Shown one piece after another: positions 17,606 through 25,923 of a stretch of DNA of 64,000 bases. Source of the stretch: an uncultured Bacteroides sp. Its GTDB lineage: Bacteria > Bacteroidota > Bacteroidia > Bacteroidales > Bacteroidaceae. The translations under genes were made by a program, and so were the position numbers. The notes below the pieces were generated by a model. That model was not told the DNA's origin. It did no database searches and was given only the letters and a program-made list of their open reading frames with translations. The DNA lies in contig CAUHML010000002.1 of assembly GCA_959606905.1 (NCBI GenBank), positions 1-64,000 of the forward strand. Reading direction: 5' to 3'. The number at the start of each line of letters is the position of its first letter. Positions within the stretch are counted from its first letter, which is position 1.

Positions 17606-18040
17606 TTACCAAATATATTCTTCTGTGTAGCGTTGGTAAGTTGGTTCTTCTTTTATCCCTTTATTACGGAATATTTGTTTTATATAAGCTTGGTCTTTAG
17701 GCATAAGTCCCCGTTCTCCACGGTAGAACCGGTAGTATCCTGTTTTCCCATAGTGTCCCACCAGTTGCATTCTGATACTGACCGCATCCTCATAAGGAAT
17801 TCTGTCAAGCAATCGTTTTAGTCCCCATGCCACATGAACTTTGACAGCGGTCTTGAAACATTCGCATTGGTTTCCGTCTGCAGGATAACGTGCCGGATTG
17901 ACGATAGAGATATAAAGGTAATCAGTTATTTCATTTTTGGCAGCTATGTAGCGCAGGCATTTCAAGGCTTGTGGACATTGGTCGTTGAAACAACGGGAGA
18001 AATTGTAGGGGACAGACAGACTGTCGGGTTCTTCTTTCAT
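17606..18040 (-). CDS. DUF6078-like conserved protein
   Basis: A 144-residue cysteine-containing protein typical of Bacteroides. N-terminal Cys residues occur in CFNDQCPQALKCLRYIA and CECFKTAV and could bind a metal. The C-terminal half is basic and aromatic (HYGKTGYYRFYRGERGL). It resembles the DUF6078 family, which has no assigned function. It has a promoter box at 18099-18106, and the palindrome array lies immediately beyond its stop codon. Confidence 0.75.
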   Translation of the reverse strand: MKEEPDSLSVPYNFSRCFNDQCPQALKCLRYIAAKNEITDYLYISIVNPARYPADGNQCECFKTAVKVHVAWGLKRLLDRIPYEDAVSIRMQLVGHYGKTGYYRFYRGERGLMPKDQAYIKQIFRNKGIKEEPTYQRYTEEYIW

Positions 18041-18098
18041 TTTGTAGGGTTTATTTTATTTGCGGGATTATTTTGAATATGTACATCTATATTCTCTA

Positions 18099-18106
18099 CA
18101 AAAGTA
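18099..18106 (-). promoter_or_regulatory. -7 box for the DUF6078-like gene
   Basis: CAAAAGTA equals TACTTTTG on the minus strand, 59 bases upstream of the start at 18040. Confidence 0.5.
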
Positions 18107-18275
18107 GGACTTTATTTTGATAATGGAAAGTGTTTGGATTGTTTTATTTGTACATAATGTCATTTTAAGATATAAATATTATTGGTGGTGACCATAAGTA
18201 TTCACTGTAATGTGGTTAGTCAATTTAAATTATAAAAAACATAGGTGTTTACTACATTGCGGAACAACTATTTTG

Positions 18276-18283
18276 TATCTTTG
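18276..18283 (+). promoter_or_regulatory. -7 box upstream of the McrBC operon
   Basis: TATCTTTG about 220 bases upstream of the mcrB start. The long leader between contains only a short open frame (18302-18445). The rest of the 18041-18504 gap is AT-rich and shows nothing else. Confidence 0.55.
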
Positions 18284-18301
18284 TAGCTAGGAGATTTTAA
18301 T

Positions 18302-18445
18302 TGCATTATTGAACTCTCATACATTGGATTGGGTGAATGCCTCAACGTTAGTTTGGCTATAAGGAGAAGAATATTGGCGCAATTGAAGGACTTGAAGTTG
18401 ATTGAAAGAATGGGAATTGATGAAAAACAGGACATTGTAAAGTAA
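18302..18445 (+). pseudogene. Possible gene remnant in the mcrB leader
   Basis: An open frame without a good start ends ...RRRILAQLKDLKLIERMG...IVK at the stop 18443-18445. The segment resembles the C-terminal end of Bacteroidales winged-helix ATP-binding proteins, but this is only a visual resemblance. It may equally be chance. Confidence 0.25.
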
Positions 18446-18504
18446 GCAGTAAAGGTAAAAGTCTTAAAAACAGACTGAAATGATGAAACTAAAATTTAAA
18501 TAAA

Positions 18505-20247
18505 ATGCATAAGGTTTGGTTATATGCTCCGGGAGAGAATGCGTCTAAATGGGATGTGTGTCTATCTCAAAACATAATGTGTATTGGTTGGGATGAAATG
18601 GGCAATCTTTTGGAATATGCTTCAAAGAAAGAAATGGCAGCTAGGTTGCAGGAAATATATGATAAGCCGGAGGCCTCGTTTAAAAATGACAGCCTGGCAT
18701 TATGGGAGTTCGCTCATGAGATGCAGGCCGGTGATATTGTTATAGTCAAGAAAGGGCAGAATCAAATAATAGGGCGTGGGATTGTGGAAGGTGATTATGC
18801 CTTTGATGAGTCTTTTCCTGATTTTAAGAATGTTCGTAAAATGCAATGGACGAATGCCGGAGAATGGGAGAATATAGGTAAGAATGTCCAAAAGACCTTG
18901 ACCGATATAACCAAGTATCCGGATTATGTGGAATCTTTGGAGAAACTATTTGAGGATAAATCTCAAAAGCAATATTGGTGGCTTGTGGCTAGTCCTAAGA
19001 TATGGAGCTTTTCGAAAGCTCCGGTTGGTAAAATACAAGACTATACTCTTTATAATGATAGTGGAAATCAGCGAAGGATATTTCAAAATTTTATTGATGC
19101 AAGAGAAGGCGATATTGTTATAGGCTATGAAGCTACTCCTGTGAAGCAGGTGGTAGCTATAGCGGAGATAGTCAAAGCTGCTGATGGACAAAAAATATAT
19201 TTCAAGAAGACCGAAAGCTTGCTGAACCCGATTGATTATTCGGTTATAAAGGATATACCGGAATTGAGCGGTATGGAATTCCTGAAGAATAAGAATGGGT
19301 CGTTCTTCAAATTAACAAAAGATGAGTATAACGTATTGGCGGATTTGATCCGTGATGAAAACCCTATAACAGTCAACAAACGTAATCCTCCATATTCCGG
19401 GAATAATTTCCTGGATGATGTTTTTATAAAATCAGAGGAATATACCAAGTTGAGAAGTCTGTTGCTGGCAAAGAAAAATATCATATTACAGGGTGCTCCG
19501 GGTGTCGGTAAAACGTATTCGGCAAAACGCCTGGCTTATTCTATTATAGGAGAAGAAGATAGAACTAAAGTAGAGTTTATCCAGTTTCATCAGAATTATT
19601 CTTACGAAGATTTTGTGATGGGATATAAGCCGAAAGAAGATGGCGGTTTTGAATTAAGACGAGGTGTATTCTATAATTTCTGCCGGAAAGCCCAAAGTGA
19701 TCCGGATAAGAAGTATTTCTTTATTATTGATGAAATTAATAGAGGAAATATGAGCAAGATTTTTGGCGAGTTGCTGATGCTCATCGAAAATGATTATCGG
19801 GGAGAAAAGCATAAAATCCGTCTTGCATATAACGATGAGTATTTTTCTGTCCCGGAGAATCTTTATATTATAGGTATGATGAATACGGCCGACCGTAGCC
19901 TGGCTATGATTGATTACGCTTTACGCCGTCGGTTCAGTTTCTTTGATATGACACCGGGATTTGATTCGGTTGGTTTCAAAAAGTATCAGGAGAATCTTGA
20001 TTGTGAAGTCTTTAATAAAGTGATTGATGCCGTCAAAGCCCTGAATATTGAGATTGCTAAGGATGATTCGCTCGGAAAAGGCTTTTGTATCGGTCATAGT
20101 TATTTCTGTAACCGGGAATCTATTGATAATATGTGGCTTGAGAATGTGATTGAATATGATATTGCCCCTATGTTACGAGAATATTGGTTTGACAATGATA
20201 AGAAATTCAAAGAAGAAACGGACAAGTTATTGAGCCTGATAAAATGA
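18505..20247 (+). CDS. mcrB: EVE-McrB: AAA+ GTPase of a type IV restriction system
   Basis: A 580-residue modification-dependent restriction motor. Residues 1-145 and 155-285 look like two EVE/PUA-like modules, which recognise modified bases. Residues 315-580 are an McrB-type AAA+ domain with Walker A GAPGVGKT (330-337), Walker B FFIIDE (405-410), and the McrB signature MNTADRS (459-465). In the McrBC family it forms GTP-driven rings that translocate DNA and recruit the McrC nuclease. It overlaps mcrC by four bases (ATGA). Base composition is lower in GC than the flanking core genes, consistent with acquisition. Confidence 0.9.
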   Translation: MHKVWLYAPGENASKWDVCLSQNIMCIGWDEMGNLLEYASKKEMAARLQEIYDKPEASFKNDSLALWEFAHEMQAGDIVIVKKGQNQIIGRGIVEGDYAFDESFPDFKNVRKMQWTNAGEWENIGKNVQKTLTDITKYPDYVESLEKLFEDKSQKQYWWLVASPKIWSFSKAPVGKIQDYTLYNDSGNQRRIFQNFIDAREGDIVIGYEATPVKQVVAIAEIVKAADGQKIYFKKTESLLNPIDYSVIKDIPELSGMEFLKNKNGSFFKLTKDEYNVLADLIRDENPITVNKRNPPYSGNNFLDDVFIKSEEYTKLRSLLLAKKNIILQGAPGVGKTYSAKRLAYSIIGEEDRTKVEFIQFHQNYSYEDFVMGYKPKEDGGFELRRGVFYNFCRKAQSDPDKKYFFIIDEINRGNMSKIFGELLMLIENDYRGEKHKIRLAYNDEYFSVPENLYIIGMMNTADRSLAMIDYALRRRFSFFDMTPGFDSVGFKKYQENLDCEVFNKVIDAVKALNIEIAKDDSLGKGFCIGHSYFCNRESIDNMWLENVIEYDIAPMLREYWFDNDKKFKEETDKLLSLIK

Positions 20248-21287
20248 CAATAGACAAAGGTATATTCATTCGCAATATCTACTATATGCTGACTTATGCT
20301 TTTCAGGAGCTTAAGCAGAACAACTATGAAGAAATAGCCGGTGAAGAATTTGAAGAGATTCATGATTTGTTTGCTGAAATTCTGCTTCGTGGCATTTCGT
20401 TTCAATTAAAACAGGGGTTGCATAAAGAATATATTTCCTGTCATGGTTCGTTGTCCACATTGAAAGGGAAGCTTGATATATGTGGTACGGTCAATAATCT
20501 AATGCGGAAACAACAGAAAATTGATTGTGAGTACGATGAATTATCGGAGAACAACAAGTTTAATCAGATATTAAAAACAACTATTCAATTCTTGCTGAAA
20601 CATCCGAAAGTCAAATCGAACAGGAAGGCTGCGTTGAAGCGCCTTATGCTCTTCTTTAGTGACGTGGAGGCCGTTGATATCCTGACGATAAACTGGACTA
20701 CTATGCGCTTTGATAGAAATTGCAAGACTTACCGGATGCTTCTGTATGTTTGCTATTTTATTCTCGACGGGATGTTGATGACTACGGAAAGAGGTGCTTA
20801 TAAAATGAAGGAATTTTCCGATGAACATATGTGCAGACTTTACGAGAAGTTTGTTCTGGAGTATTATCGGAAACATTATCCGGAATTAAAAGCAAAGGCA
20901 ACTCAAATAGACTGGAATATTGATAAAGAACAGTCGACTTCCAGTATTCTTCCTATCATGCGGACGGATATTATGCTGACATTTAAAGAACGAACACTGA
21001 TTATTGATACCAAGTATTATAGTAGGTCAATGCAGTCCCAATTTGACAAAAGGACTATCCATTCTAATAACCTATATCAGATTCATTCTTATGTAATGAA
21101 TTACGATACTAATCATACGGGGAAGGTGGATGGGATGTTATTGTATGCCAAGACAGAAGAAGATATAACGCCTGATGGACAGACGACATTTAGGGACGGA
21201 AACGTCATATATTACAGGACACTTGACTTGAATCAGAATTTTGAGAATATCAAGAAACAGTTGGATGGATTTATAGGGCAAGGTTGA
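20244..21287 (+). CDS. mcrC: McrC nuclease subunit
   Basis: The 347-residue partner of the preceding McrB. The N-terminal part carries the McrC/LlaJI-type segment GSLSTLKGKLDI...KIDCEYDELSEN. The C-terminal part is a PD-(D/E)XK nuclease, with Asp in RTDIMLTF and the D-x-K pair in LIIDTKYY (about residues 235-255). It should cut DNA when McrB rings collide. Its start overlaps the mcrB stop codon, so translation is coupled. Confidence 0.9.
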   Translation: MTIDKGIFIRNIYYMLTYAFQELKQNNYEEIAGEEFEEIHDLFAEILLRGISFQLKQGLHKEYISCHGSLSTLKGKLDICGTVNNLMRKQQKIDCEYDELSENNKFNQILKTTIQFLLKHPKVKSNRKAALKRLMLFFSDVEAVDILTINWTTMRFDRNCKTYRMLLYVCYFILDGMLMTTERGAYKMKEFSDEHMCRLYEKFVLEYYRKHYPELKAKATQIDWNIDKEQSTSSILPIMRTDIMLTFKERTLIIDTKYYSRSMQSQFDKRTIHSNNLYQIHSYVMNYDTNHTGKVDGMLLYAKTEEDITPDGQTTFRDGNVIYYRTLDLNQNFENIKKQLDGFIGQG

Positions 21288-21301
21288 ACAATAATAGACT
21301 T

Positions 21302-22045
21302 ATGAGAATAGAGAATTTGGTTATTAATTGTACTGCAAGATATCCTCGGACTTGTAGGAGAACACCTTTTGAAGTGGTAGTATACGAACTAAACTATTCT
21401 TCGGAAGACAAGGATCTTATGGATTTGCTTAGAACAAAGGCGGAAGAGCTTGCACGGCAAGTAAATCCTGGTGCTGCAAACAATTCTATGCATGAAAGAT
21501 CTCCTGAACGTATTTTGGCTGATTGTATAGCAGGAGTTGTATCGGAATATTTTTGGAAACTTTATTTGAATTCCGAAGAGAATGTCGTATCAGAAACCGA
21601 ATTTGATGATGCGTCAAGGCAAATAGATCTTAAAGTAATATCTAACAATAAGAAAATAGAAGTAAGATCCTCATTTCCGAGAAATGGAATAGAATTTGCG
21701 ATATGTCATCCGTCTTATGAATTCGATGTGATTGGTCCATATAGTAACAATTACAAACCTGGAGAAATACAGAAAGATTACTATGTTAGAACTTTGTTTC
21801 ATTTGTATAATCCGACAGATATTATTTCTATGATAAGTGCAGATAGTTTCAAAGTTTATTTGACTGGTGGAGCAACATGGGATATGATGATTGATAATGA
21901 TTATTCTAAAAATAAAACTCTTTTGCCTGACTTTGGTTTGGGGGTTATACAGAAAGCATCTTATAGAGTCGTACCTTTTAGTAAATCTAAAGATACACGA
22001 GAGATAAAGCGTGTTATAATAGAAGATCAACAAGTCAAAAACTAA
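21302..22045 (+). CDS. Third gene of the McrBC operon, putative PD-(D/E)XK-like protein
   Basis: About 247 residues, no family recognised. A central segment reads DASRQIDLKVISNNKKIEVRSSF (seen here as RQIDLKVI then KKIEVRSSF). Its Asp followed after about 12 residues by E-V-R on a beta strand resembles a degenerate D...ExK nuclease core. A SPERILADCIAGVVSEYFWKLYL helix precedes it. I use ATG 21302, 14 bases after mcrC; a TTG at 21284 would overlap mcrC. The tight spacing implies a role in the same type IV defence system. Function is inference only. Confidence 0.75.
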   Translation: MRIENLVINCTARYPRTCRRTPFEVVVYELNYSSEDKDLMDLLRTKAEELARQVNPGAANNSMHERSPERILADCIAGVVSEYFWKLYLNSEENVVSETEFDDASRQIDLKVISNNKKIEVRSSFPRNGIEFAICHPSYEFDVIGPYSNNYKPGEIQKDYYVRTLFHLYNPTDIISMISADSFKVYLTGGATWDMMIDNDYSKNKTLLPDFGLGVIQKASYRVVPFSKSKDTREIKRVIIEDQQVKN

Positions 22046-22133
22046 TGATAAGAAGAAGACTCTTTTATATGAAAGTTTTATGAGAGTGTCCGGATTGACT
22101 TTCATTTGATAAATATGGATCTGATGAAATCAT

Positions 22134-22141
22134 TATCTTTG
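22134..22141 (+). promoter_or_regulatory. -7 box for the alcohol dehydrogenase gene
   Basis: TATCTTTG lies 37 bases before ATG 22179, which is preceded by the purine-rich GAAGAGGA. This excludes the in-frame ATG at 22149. Confidence 0.6.
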
Positions 22142-22178
22142 CACCGGAATGGGGCTGTTAATTAATGAAGAGGATATT

Positions 22179-23213
22179 ATGCTTACATATACATATATTG
22201 AACACGGAAAATTTGAGTTACGGGAGAAGCCGGAACCGGAAATAGTAAATTCACGGGAGGCAATTGTACGGGTGACTCTTGGCAGTATTTGTACCAGTGA
22301 CCTTCATATCAAGCACGGTAGTGTGCCGCGTGCCGTACCCGGAATAACCGTCGGGCACGAGATGGTAGGTGTTGTGGAAAAGGTGGGGGCTGATGTCACC
22401 TCGGTCAAGCCGGGGGATAGAGTAACAGTGAATGTTGAAACATTTTGCGGAGAGTGTTTTTTCTGCAGACGGGGGTATGTTAACAACTGTACTGACCCGA
22501 ACGGGGGATGGGCTTTAGGTTGCCGCATTGACGGCGGTCAGGCAGAATATGTCAGAGTTCCTTATGCTGACCAGGGACTGAACCGTATTCCTGATACAGT
22601 CAGCGACGAACAGGCTTTGTTTGTGGGTGATGTGCTTGCGACAGGTTTTTGGGCAACCCGTATTTCAGAGATTTCCGAGGATGATACTGTGCTTATTATT
22701 GGCGCCGGTCCTACCGGAATCTGTACTTTGTTGTGTGTGATGTTGAAGAAACCGAGGCGTATCATTGTCTGCGAAAAGTCTCCTGAAAGAATCCGTTTTG
22801 TGCGTGAACATTATCCTGACGTGCTGGTGGTGGAACCTGAAAACTGCAAGGAATTTGTGATTCAAAACAGTGAACATGGTGGTGCTGACGTTGTTTTAGA
22901 AGTAGCCGGCAGTAAGGATACTTTTCGTCTGGCATGGGAATGTGCCCGTCCTAATGCTGTTGTCACTATCGTAGCTCTTTATGACGAGCCTCAAATTCTT
23001 CCTTTGCCTGATATGTATGGCAAGAACTTGATTTTTAAAACAGGTGGAGTGGACGGATGTGACTGTGCCGAGATTCTTAATCTGATTGAGGAAGGCAAAA
23101 TAGATACTACTCCTCTTATTACACATAGATTTCCGTTGAACGAGATTGAGGAAGCTTATCGTATATTTGAAAATAAATTGGACGGAGTCATTAAGGTAGC
23201 CATTTATCAATGA
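22179..23213 (+). CDS. Zinc-dependent medium-chain alcohol dehydrogenase
   Basis: A 344-residue MDR/zinc-ADH family enzyme. Catalytic zinc ligands are in GSICTSDLHI (Cys) and GHEMVG (His-Glu). The structural zinc site is CGECFFCRRGYVNNC. The NAD(P) Rossmann motif is IGAGPTG. It converts an alcohol or polyol to a carbonyl compound or the reverse. The substrate is not evident, though threonine- or sorbitol-dehydrogenase-like enzymes are the nearest types by eye. It stands at the right side of the McrBC island. Confidence 0.88.
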   Translation: MLTYTYIEHGKFELREKPEPEIVNSREAIVRVTLGSICTSDLHIKHGSVPRAVPGITVGHEMVGVVEKVGADVTSVKPGDRVTVNVETFCGECFFCRRGYVNNCTDPNGGWALGCRIDGGQAEYVRVPYADQGLNRIPDTVSDEQALFVGDVLATGFWATRISEISEDDTVLIIGAGPTGICTLLCVMLKKPRRIIVCEKSPERIRFVREHYPDVLVVEPENCKEFVIQNSEHGGADVVLEVAGSKDTFRLAWECARPNAVVTIVALYDEPQILPLPDMYGKNLIFKTGGVDGCDCAEILNLIEEGKIDTTPLITHRFPLNEIEEAYRIFENKLDGVIKVAIYQ

Positions 23214-23267
23214 TCAGTTATGTGAAAGAAGCGATTGTATGTTTAATTGAAAGTTATAAGCAGTAGT

Positions 23268-24074
23268 ATGCCTGTTATTGAAATATCATCTTTATCTCAT
23301 CCCGGAGTTGAGGTGTTCAGTACTCTTACTGAAACTCAGTTACGTAACCGTACCGAACCCGGCAAAGGGATTTTTATAGTAGAAAGTCCGAAGGTTATCA
23401 CGAGAGCTTTGGACTCCGGTTATGAACCTTTAGCTATTTTATGCGAGTACAAACATATTGTCGGTGATGCTGCTGAAATCATTGAACGTTGCGAAAATGT
23501 GCCTGTTTATACTGGCAGTAGAGAATTACTTGCTACGTTGACAGGTTATGTCCTGACACGTGGAGTTCTCTGCGCCATGCGTCGCCCCGAGCCGCGCAGC
23601 ATGGAAGAAGTATGTCGGGAAGCCCGGCGCATTGTAGTCATTGACAGTGTGGTTGATGCAACTAACATTGGTGCTATTTTCCGTTCGGCCGCCGCTCTTG
23701 GAATTGATGCCGTATTACTGACTCGCAACTCTTGCGATCCGTTGAACCGCCGTGTGGTCAGGGTATCAATGGGAGCAGTTTTCTTTGTGCCATGGGCTTG
23801 GATGAACGGTTCCCTCAGTGACTTGGGTAAATTAGGCTTTCGTACGGCTGCTATGGCGCTCACAGATGATTCTATTCCTATTGATAATCCTGCCTTAGTG
23901 AATGAATCCAAATTGGCTATCGTCATGGGTAACGAAGGGGAGGGACTTTCACATGAAACGATCACTGAGGCTGATTACGTAGTCCGTATCCCTATGGTGC
24001 ATGGTGTTGATTCGCTTAATGTAGCTGCTGCGGCGGCTGTTGCCTTCTGGCAACTTCGTGTTCCGCAATCCTGA
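23268..24074 (+). CDS. SpoU/TrmH-family RNA 2'-O-methyltransferase
   Basis: A 268-residue SPOUT methyltransferase. The N-terminal substrate-binding domain has IFIVESPKVITRAL. The three SpoU motifs are NIGAIFRSA, IVMGNEGEGLS and IPMVHGVDSLNVAAA, which build the knotted SAM site. It methylates a ribose in rRNA or tRNA; the target is unknown. ATG 23268 is preferred over an in-frame TTG at 23247. It ends in a convergent hairpin shared with yjbQ. Confidence 0.88.
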   Translation: MPVIEISSLSHPGVEVFSTLTETQLRNRTEPGKGIFIVESPKVITRALDSGYEPLAILCEYKHIVGDAAEIIERCENVPVYTGSRELLATLTGYVLTRGVLCAMRRPEPRSMEEVCREARRIVVIDSVVDATNIGAIFRSAAALGIDAVLLTRNSCDPLNRRVVRVSMGAVFFVPWAWMNGSLSDLGKLGFRTAAMALTDDSIPIDNPALVNESKLAIVMGNEGEGLSHETITEADYVVRIPMVHGVDSLNVAAAAAVAFWQLRVPQS

Positions 24075-24140
24075 GACTAGTATGCTACAATACTGTCTCC
24101 TAAGTATTTGCGGGTAACACAATTTGCCACTAATTACAAT

Positions 24141-24166
24141 AGAATAGCAAGTTCATTTGCTATTCT
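24141..24166. terminator. Bidirectional hairpin between convergent genes
   Basis: Perfect 10-bp arms AGAATAGCAA (24141-24150) and TTGCTATTCT (24157-24166) with a 6-base loop, between the SpoU gene and yjbQ. It overlaps the yjbQ stop codon. Confidence 0.6.
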
Positions 24167-24573
24167 CCACTAATGGTAGCCACCATTCGTCGATTACCAC
24201 CATAATCCCGAAATTCACAGAGATAGATACCTTGCCAAGTTCCGAGGTTTAGCTTTCCATTTGTTATAGGTATTGTGACCGACGTTCCTATGATTGAGCT
24301 TTTTGCATGAGCCGGCATATCGTCATTTCCTTCTAAAGTGTGTTGATAGTACGGTTCACGTTCTTTCACTAAGTGGTTGAAAATGCTTTCCATATCCATA
24401 CGAACATCAGGATCTGCATTTTCGTTAATACTTAGCCCGGCGGAAGTGTGTTTGATAAATAAATGCAGTAATCCAACTTCGGGTAATGGCGGCAGATTAC
24501 GTAATATTTCTCCGGTTATAAGATGAAAGCCACGTCTGCGTGACTGTAAATCAAATTCTACTTGTTTCCACAT
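24160..24573 (-). CDS. yjbQ: YjbQ / UPF0047 family protein
   Basis: A 137-residue conserved protein of the secondary thiamine-phosphate synthase (YjbQ) family. Signature segments are LFIKHTSAGLSINENADPDVRxD (here LFIKHTSAGLSINENAD), EGNDDMPAHAKSS and LGTWQGIYLCEFRD. The His and Asp/Glu residues form the metal or active site in known structures. Weak thiamine-phosphate synthase activity is reported for the family; its main role is uncertain. It is the last core gene before the inferred left end of the mobilizable element. Confidence 0.9.
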   Translation of the reverse strand: MWKQVEFDLQSRRRGFHLITGEILRNLPPLPEVGLLHLFIKHTSAGLSINENADPDVRMDMESIFNHLVKEREPYYQHTLEGNDDMPAHAKSSIIGTSVTIPITNGKLNLGTWQGIYLCEFRDYGGNRRMVATISGE

Positions 24574-24612
24574 ATTAATTAATCAAAGTACAATTAGTGC
24601 TAAATATGATTC

Positions 24613-24626
24613 TACTTGCCGATGCA
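24613..24626 (+). repeat. Candidate left attachment site (attL)
   Basis: TACTTGCCGATGCA, matching TACTTGCCGATACA at 50546-50559 in the same orientation. It is 40 bases upstream of the yjbQ start. Confidence 0.55.
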
Positions 24627-25082
24627 GCATATTTACATCACTGATTATCAGTGACTATTCATTTTAATCGGTACAACCTCCGTTTTAACAAGTACACAGA
24701 ATGTAGGGACAAATGCAAATCATTGTATTTCATAGCTTTGCATATACGTGTTGTACCGCCTCTTTTCAGTCCTTTTGTAGAATGTCCGTTATCAGTTTCA
24801 ACGTGTTGAATGATAGGGCTTTTCCGTATGGATGTTACAGAACGCTTGTTGAATACAAAGATAATGCTTTTCTTGGAATTTCTGCGGTTTGCGGTGGGAT
24901 TTTTGCGTTCTGATTATTTGGGGGGACTTGATTCGTTTGAAAAAGTGTAGCGAAACCGTATTATTCGTTTGAAAAAGTGTTTGTATGCCATAAATGGTAC
25001 ACTCCTATTCGGGGGAGACCATTATGTCCTATCGGGTATAATTCCGCTTTTTATTTCAATATTATACCCGAAATGGTATAAA
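24627..25082. other. Gene-free left end of the element
   Basis: About 450 bases with no convincing gene. It contains two copies of ATTCGTTTGAAAAAGTGT (near 24931 and 24963, about 32 bases apart). An 11-bp inverted repeat, TCGGGTATAAT (25032-25042) / ATTATACCCGA (25061-25071), lies just beyond the metallophosphoesterase stop and could end that transcript. Confidence 0.5.
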
Positions 25083-25889
25083 TCAATAAACTTGGCTGAA
25101 CTCCATAATGTCGAGCATCTGATATAGTATTCCGTCAATAGCGGAATGCCAACTTTGGTGAAAATGACCATAATACCAATGGCTCACCGAGTGGTTGTTG
25201 GTTTTGAGATGGTTAAGAAGCATATCCATTACTTCTCTTTCAAGTTGTACATCCTCAAGAAGTAATGGATCGTTCTCTGCCCATTGATTGAGGTTGCTTT
25301 TTAAGAATAGCTCACAATGTGATGGCGCGGTATGTGTGACAACTGTATCAATTAAGAAATCTGCACTGATGGTGTTTATCTTATCAGCGTCGTAAACAGG
25401 AACTTCATTCTGCCAATATAAATTGCGAGGAATATCATTTTCTTGCGACTCATTGGAGTGAACACGATATTTCCGTTTGTTCCATTCATTTATGCGATAA
25501 ATACGGTCAATAGAGATAGCTCCACCTACACAAAGGATGGTATGATTGCAGGCTTGAAGAATAGTATAATCAGGAACAGCGATGAAGCGTTTGTAGTTGA
25601 ATGTTGTTCCATCGAAATAAGCTGGATTATCATGATTGCCACGCACAAATACAATCCAATTGTTGGCTTGATTCATTCTCTTGGCATTTCGTCTAATCAT
25701 TTGCTCATAGTATTCTTTCTTTTCAAAGCCAAAACCACAATCCCCAGCAACAATCAATAGGGTGTCCGTCAACTTATATTGAATGCAGAGTTTGAACACT
25801 AACTGATTAAAGTCTCCATGAATATCCCCCGAAACAATGATTGTCTTGGCTTCGGGAAAAGATAGTGAGAATGCGTTGCTATAATTCAT
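25083..25889 (-). CDS. Metallophosphoesterase
   Basis: A 268-residue calcineurin-like phosphoesterase. Metal-binding motifs are in order: SGDIHGDF (20-27), VAGDCGFG (about 48-55), RGNHDNP (about 78-84), TVVTHTAPSHC and WYYGHFH near the C-terminus. It is likely to hydrolyse a phosphoester (nucleotide or protein); the substrate cannot be predicted. It is the last gene of a three-gene unit with the DinD-RhuM fusion (34 bases upstream) and the YdeI-like gene, at the left end of the inferred mobilizable element. Confidence 0.85.
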   Translation of the reverse strand: MNYSNAFSLSFPEAKTIIVSGDIHGDFNQLVFKLCIQYKLTDTLLIVAGDCGFGFEKKEYYEQMIRRNAKRMNQANNWIVFVRGNHDNPAYFDGTTFNYKRFIAVPDYTILQACNHTILCVGGAISIDRIYRINEWNKRKYRVHSNESQENDIPRNLYWQNEVPVYDADKINTISADFLIDTVVTHTAPSHCELFLKSNLNQWAENDPLLLEDVQLEREVMDMLLNHLKTNNHSVSHWYYGHFHQSWHSAIDGILYQMLDIMEFSQVY

Positions 25890-25923
25890 CTTATGTTCCT
25901 GTTAATAGTACTTATAGATAGAA

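Noticed and set aside
24662..24672. TTTTAATCGGT also present at 50574-50584, as part of the att core
   Set aside because: Its distance from the TACTTGCCGAT repeat differs on the two sides (49 and 28 bases), so it is not part of one continuous direct repeat.
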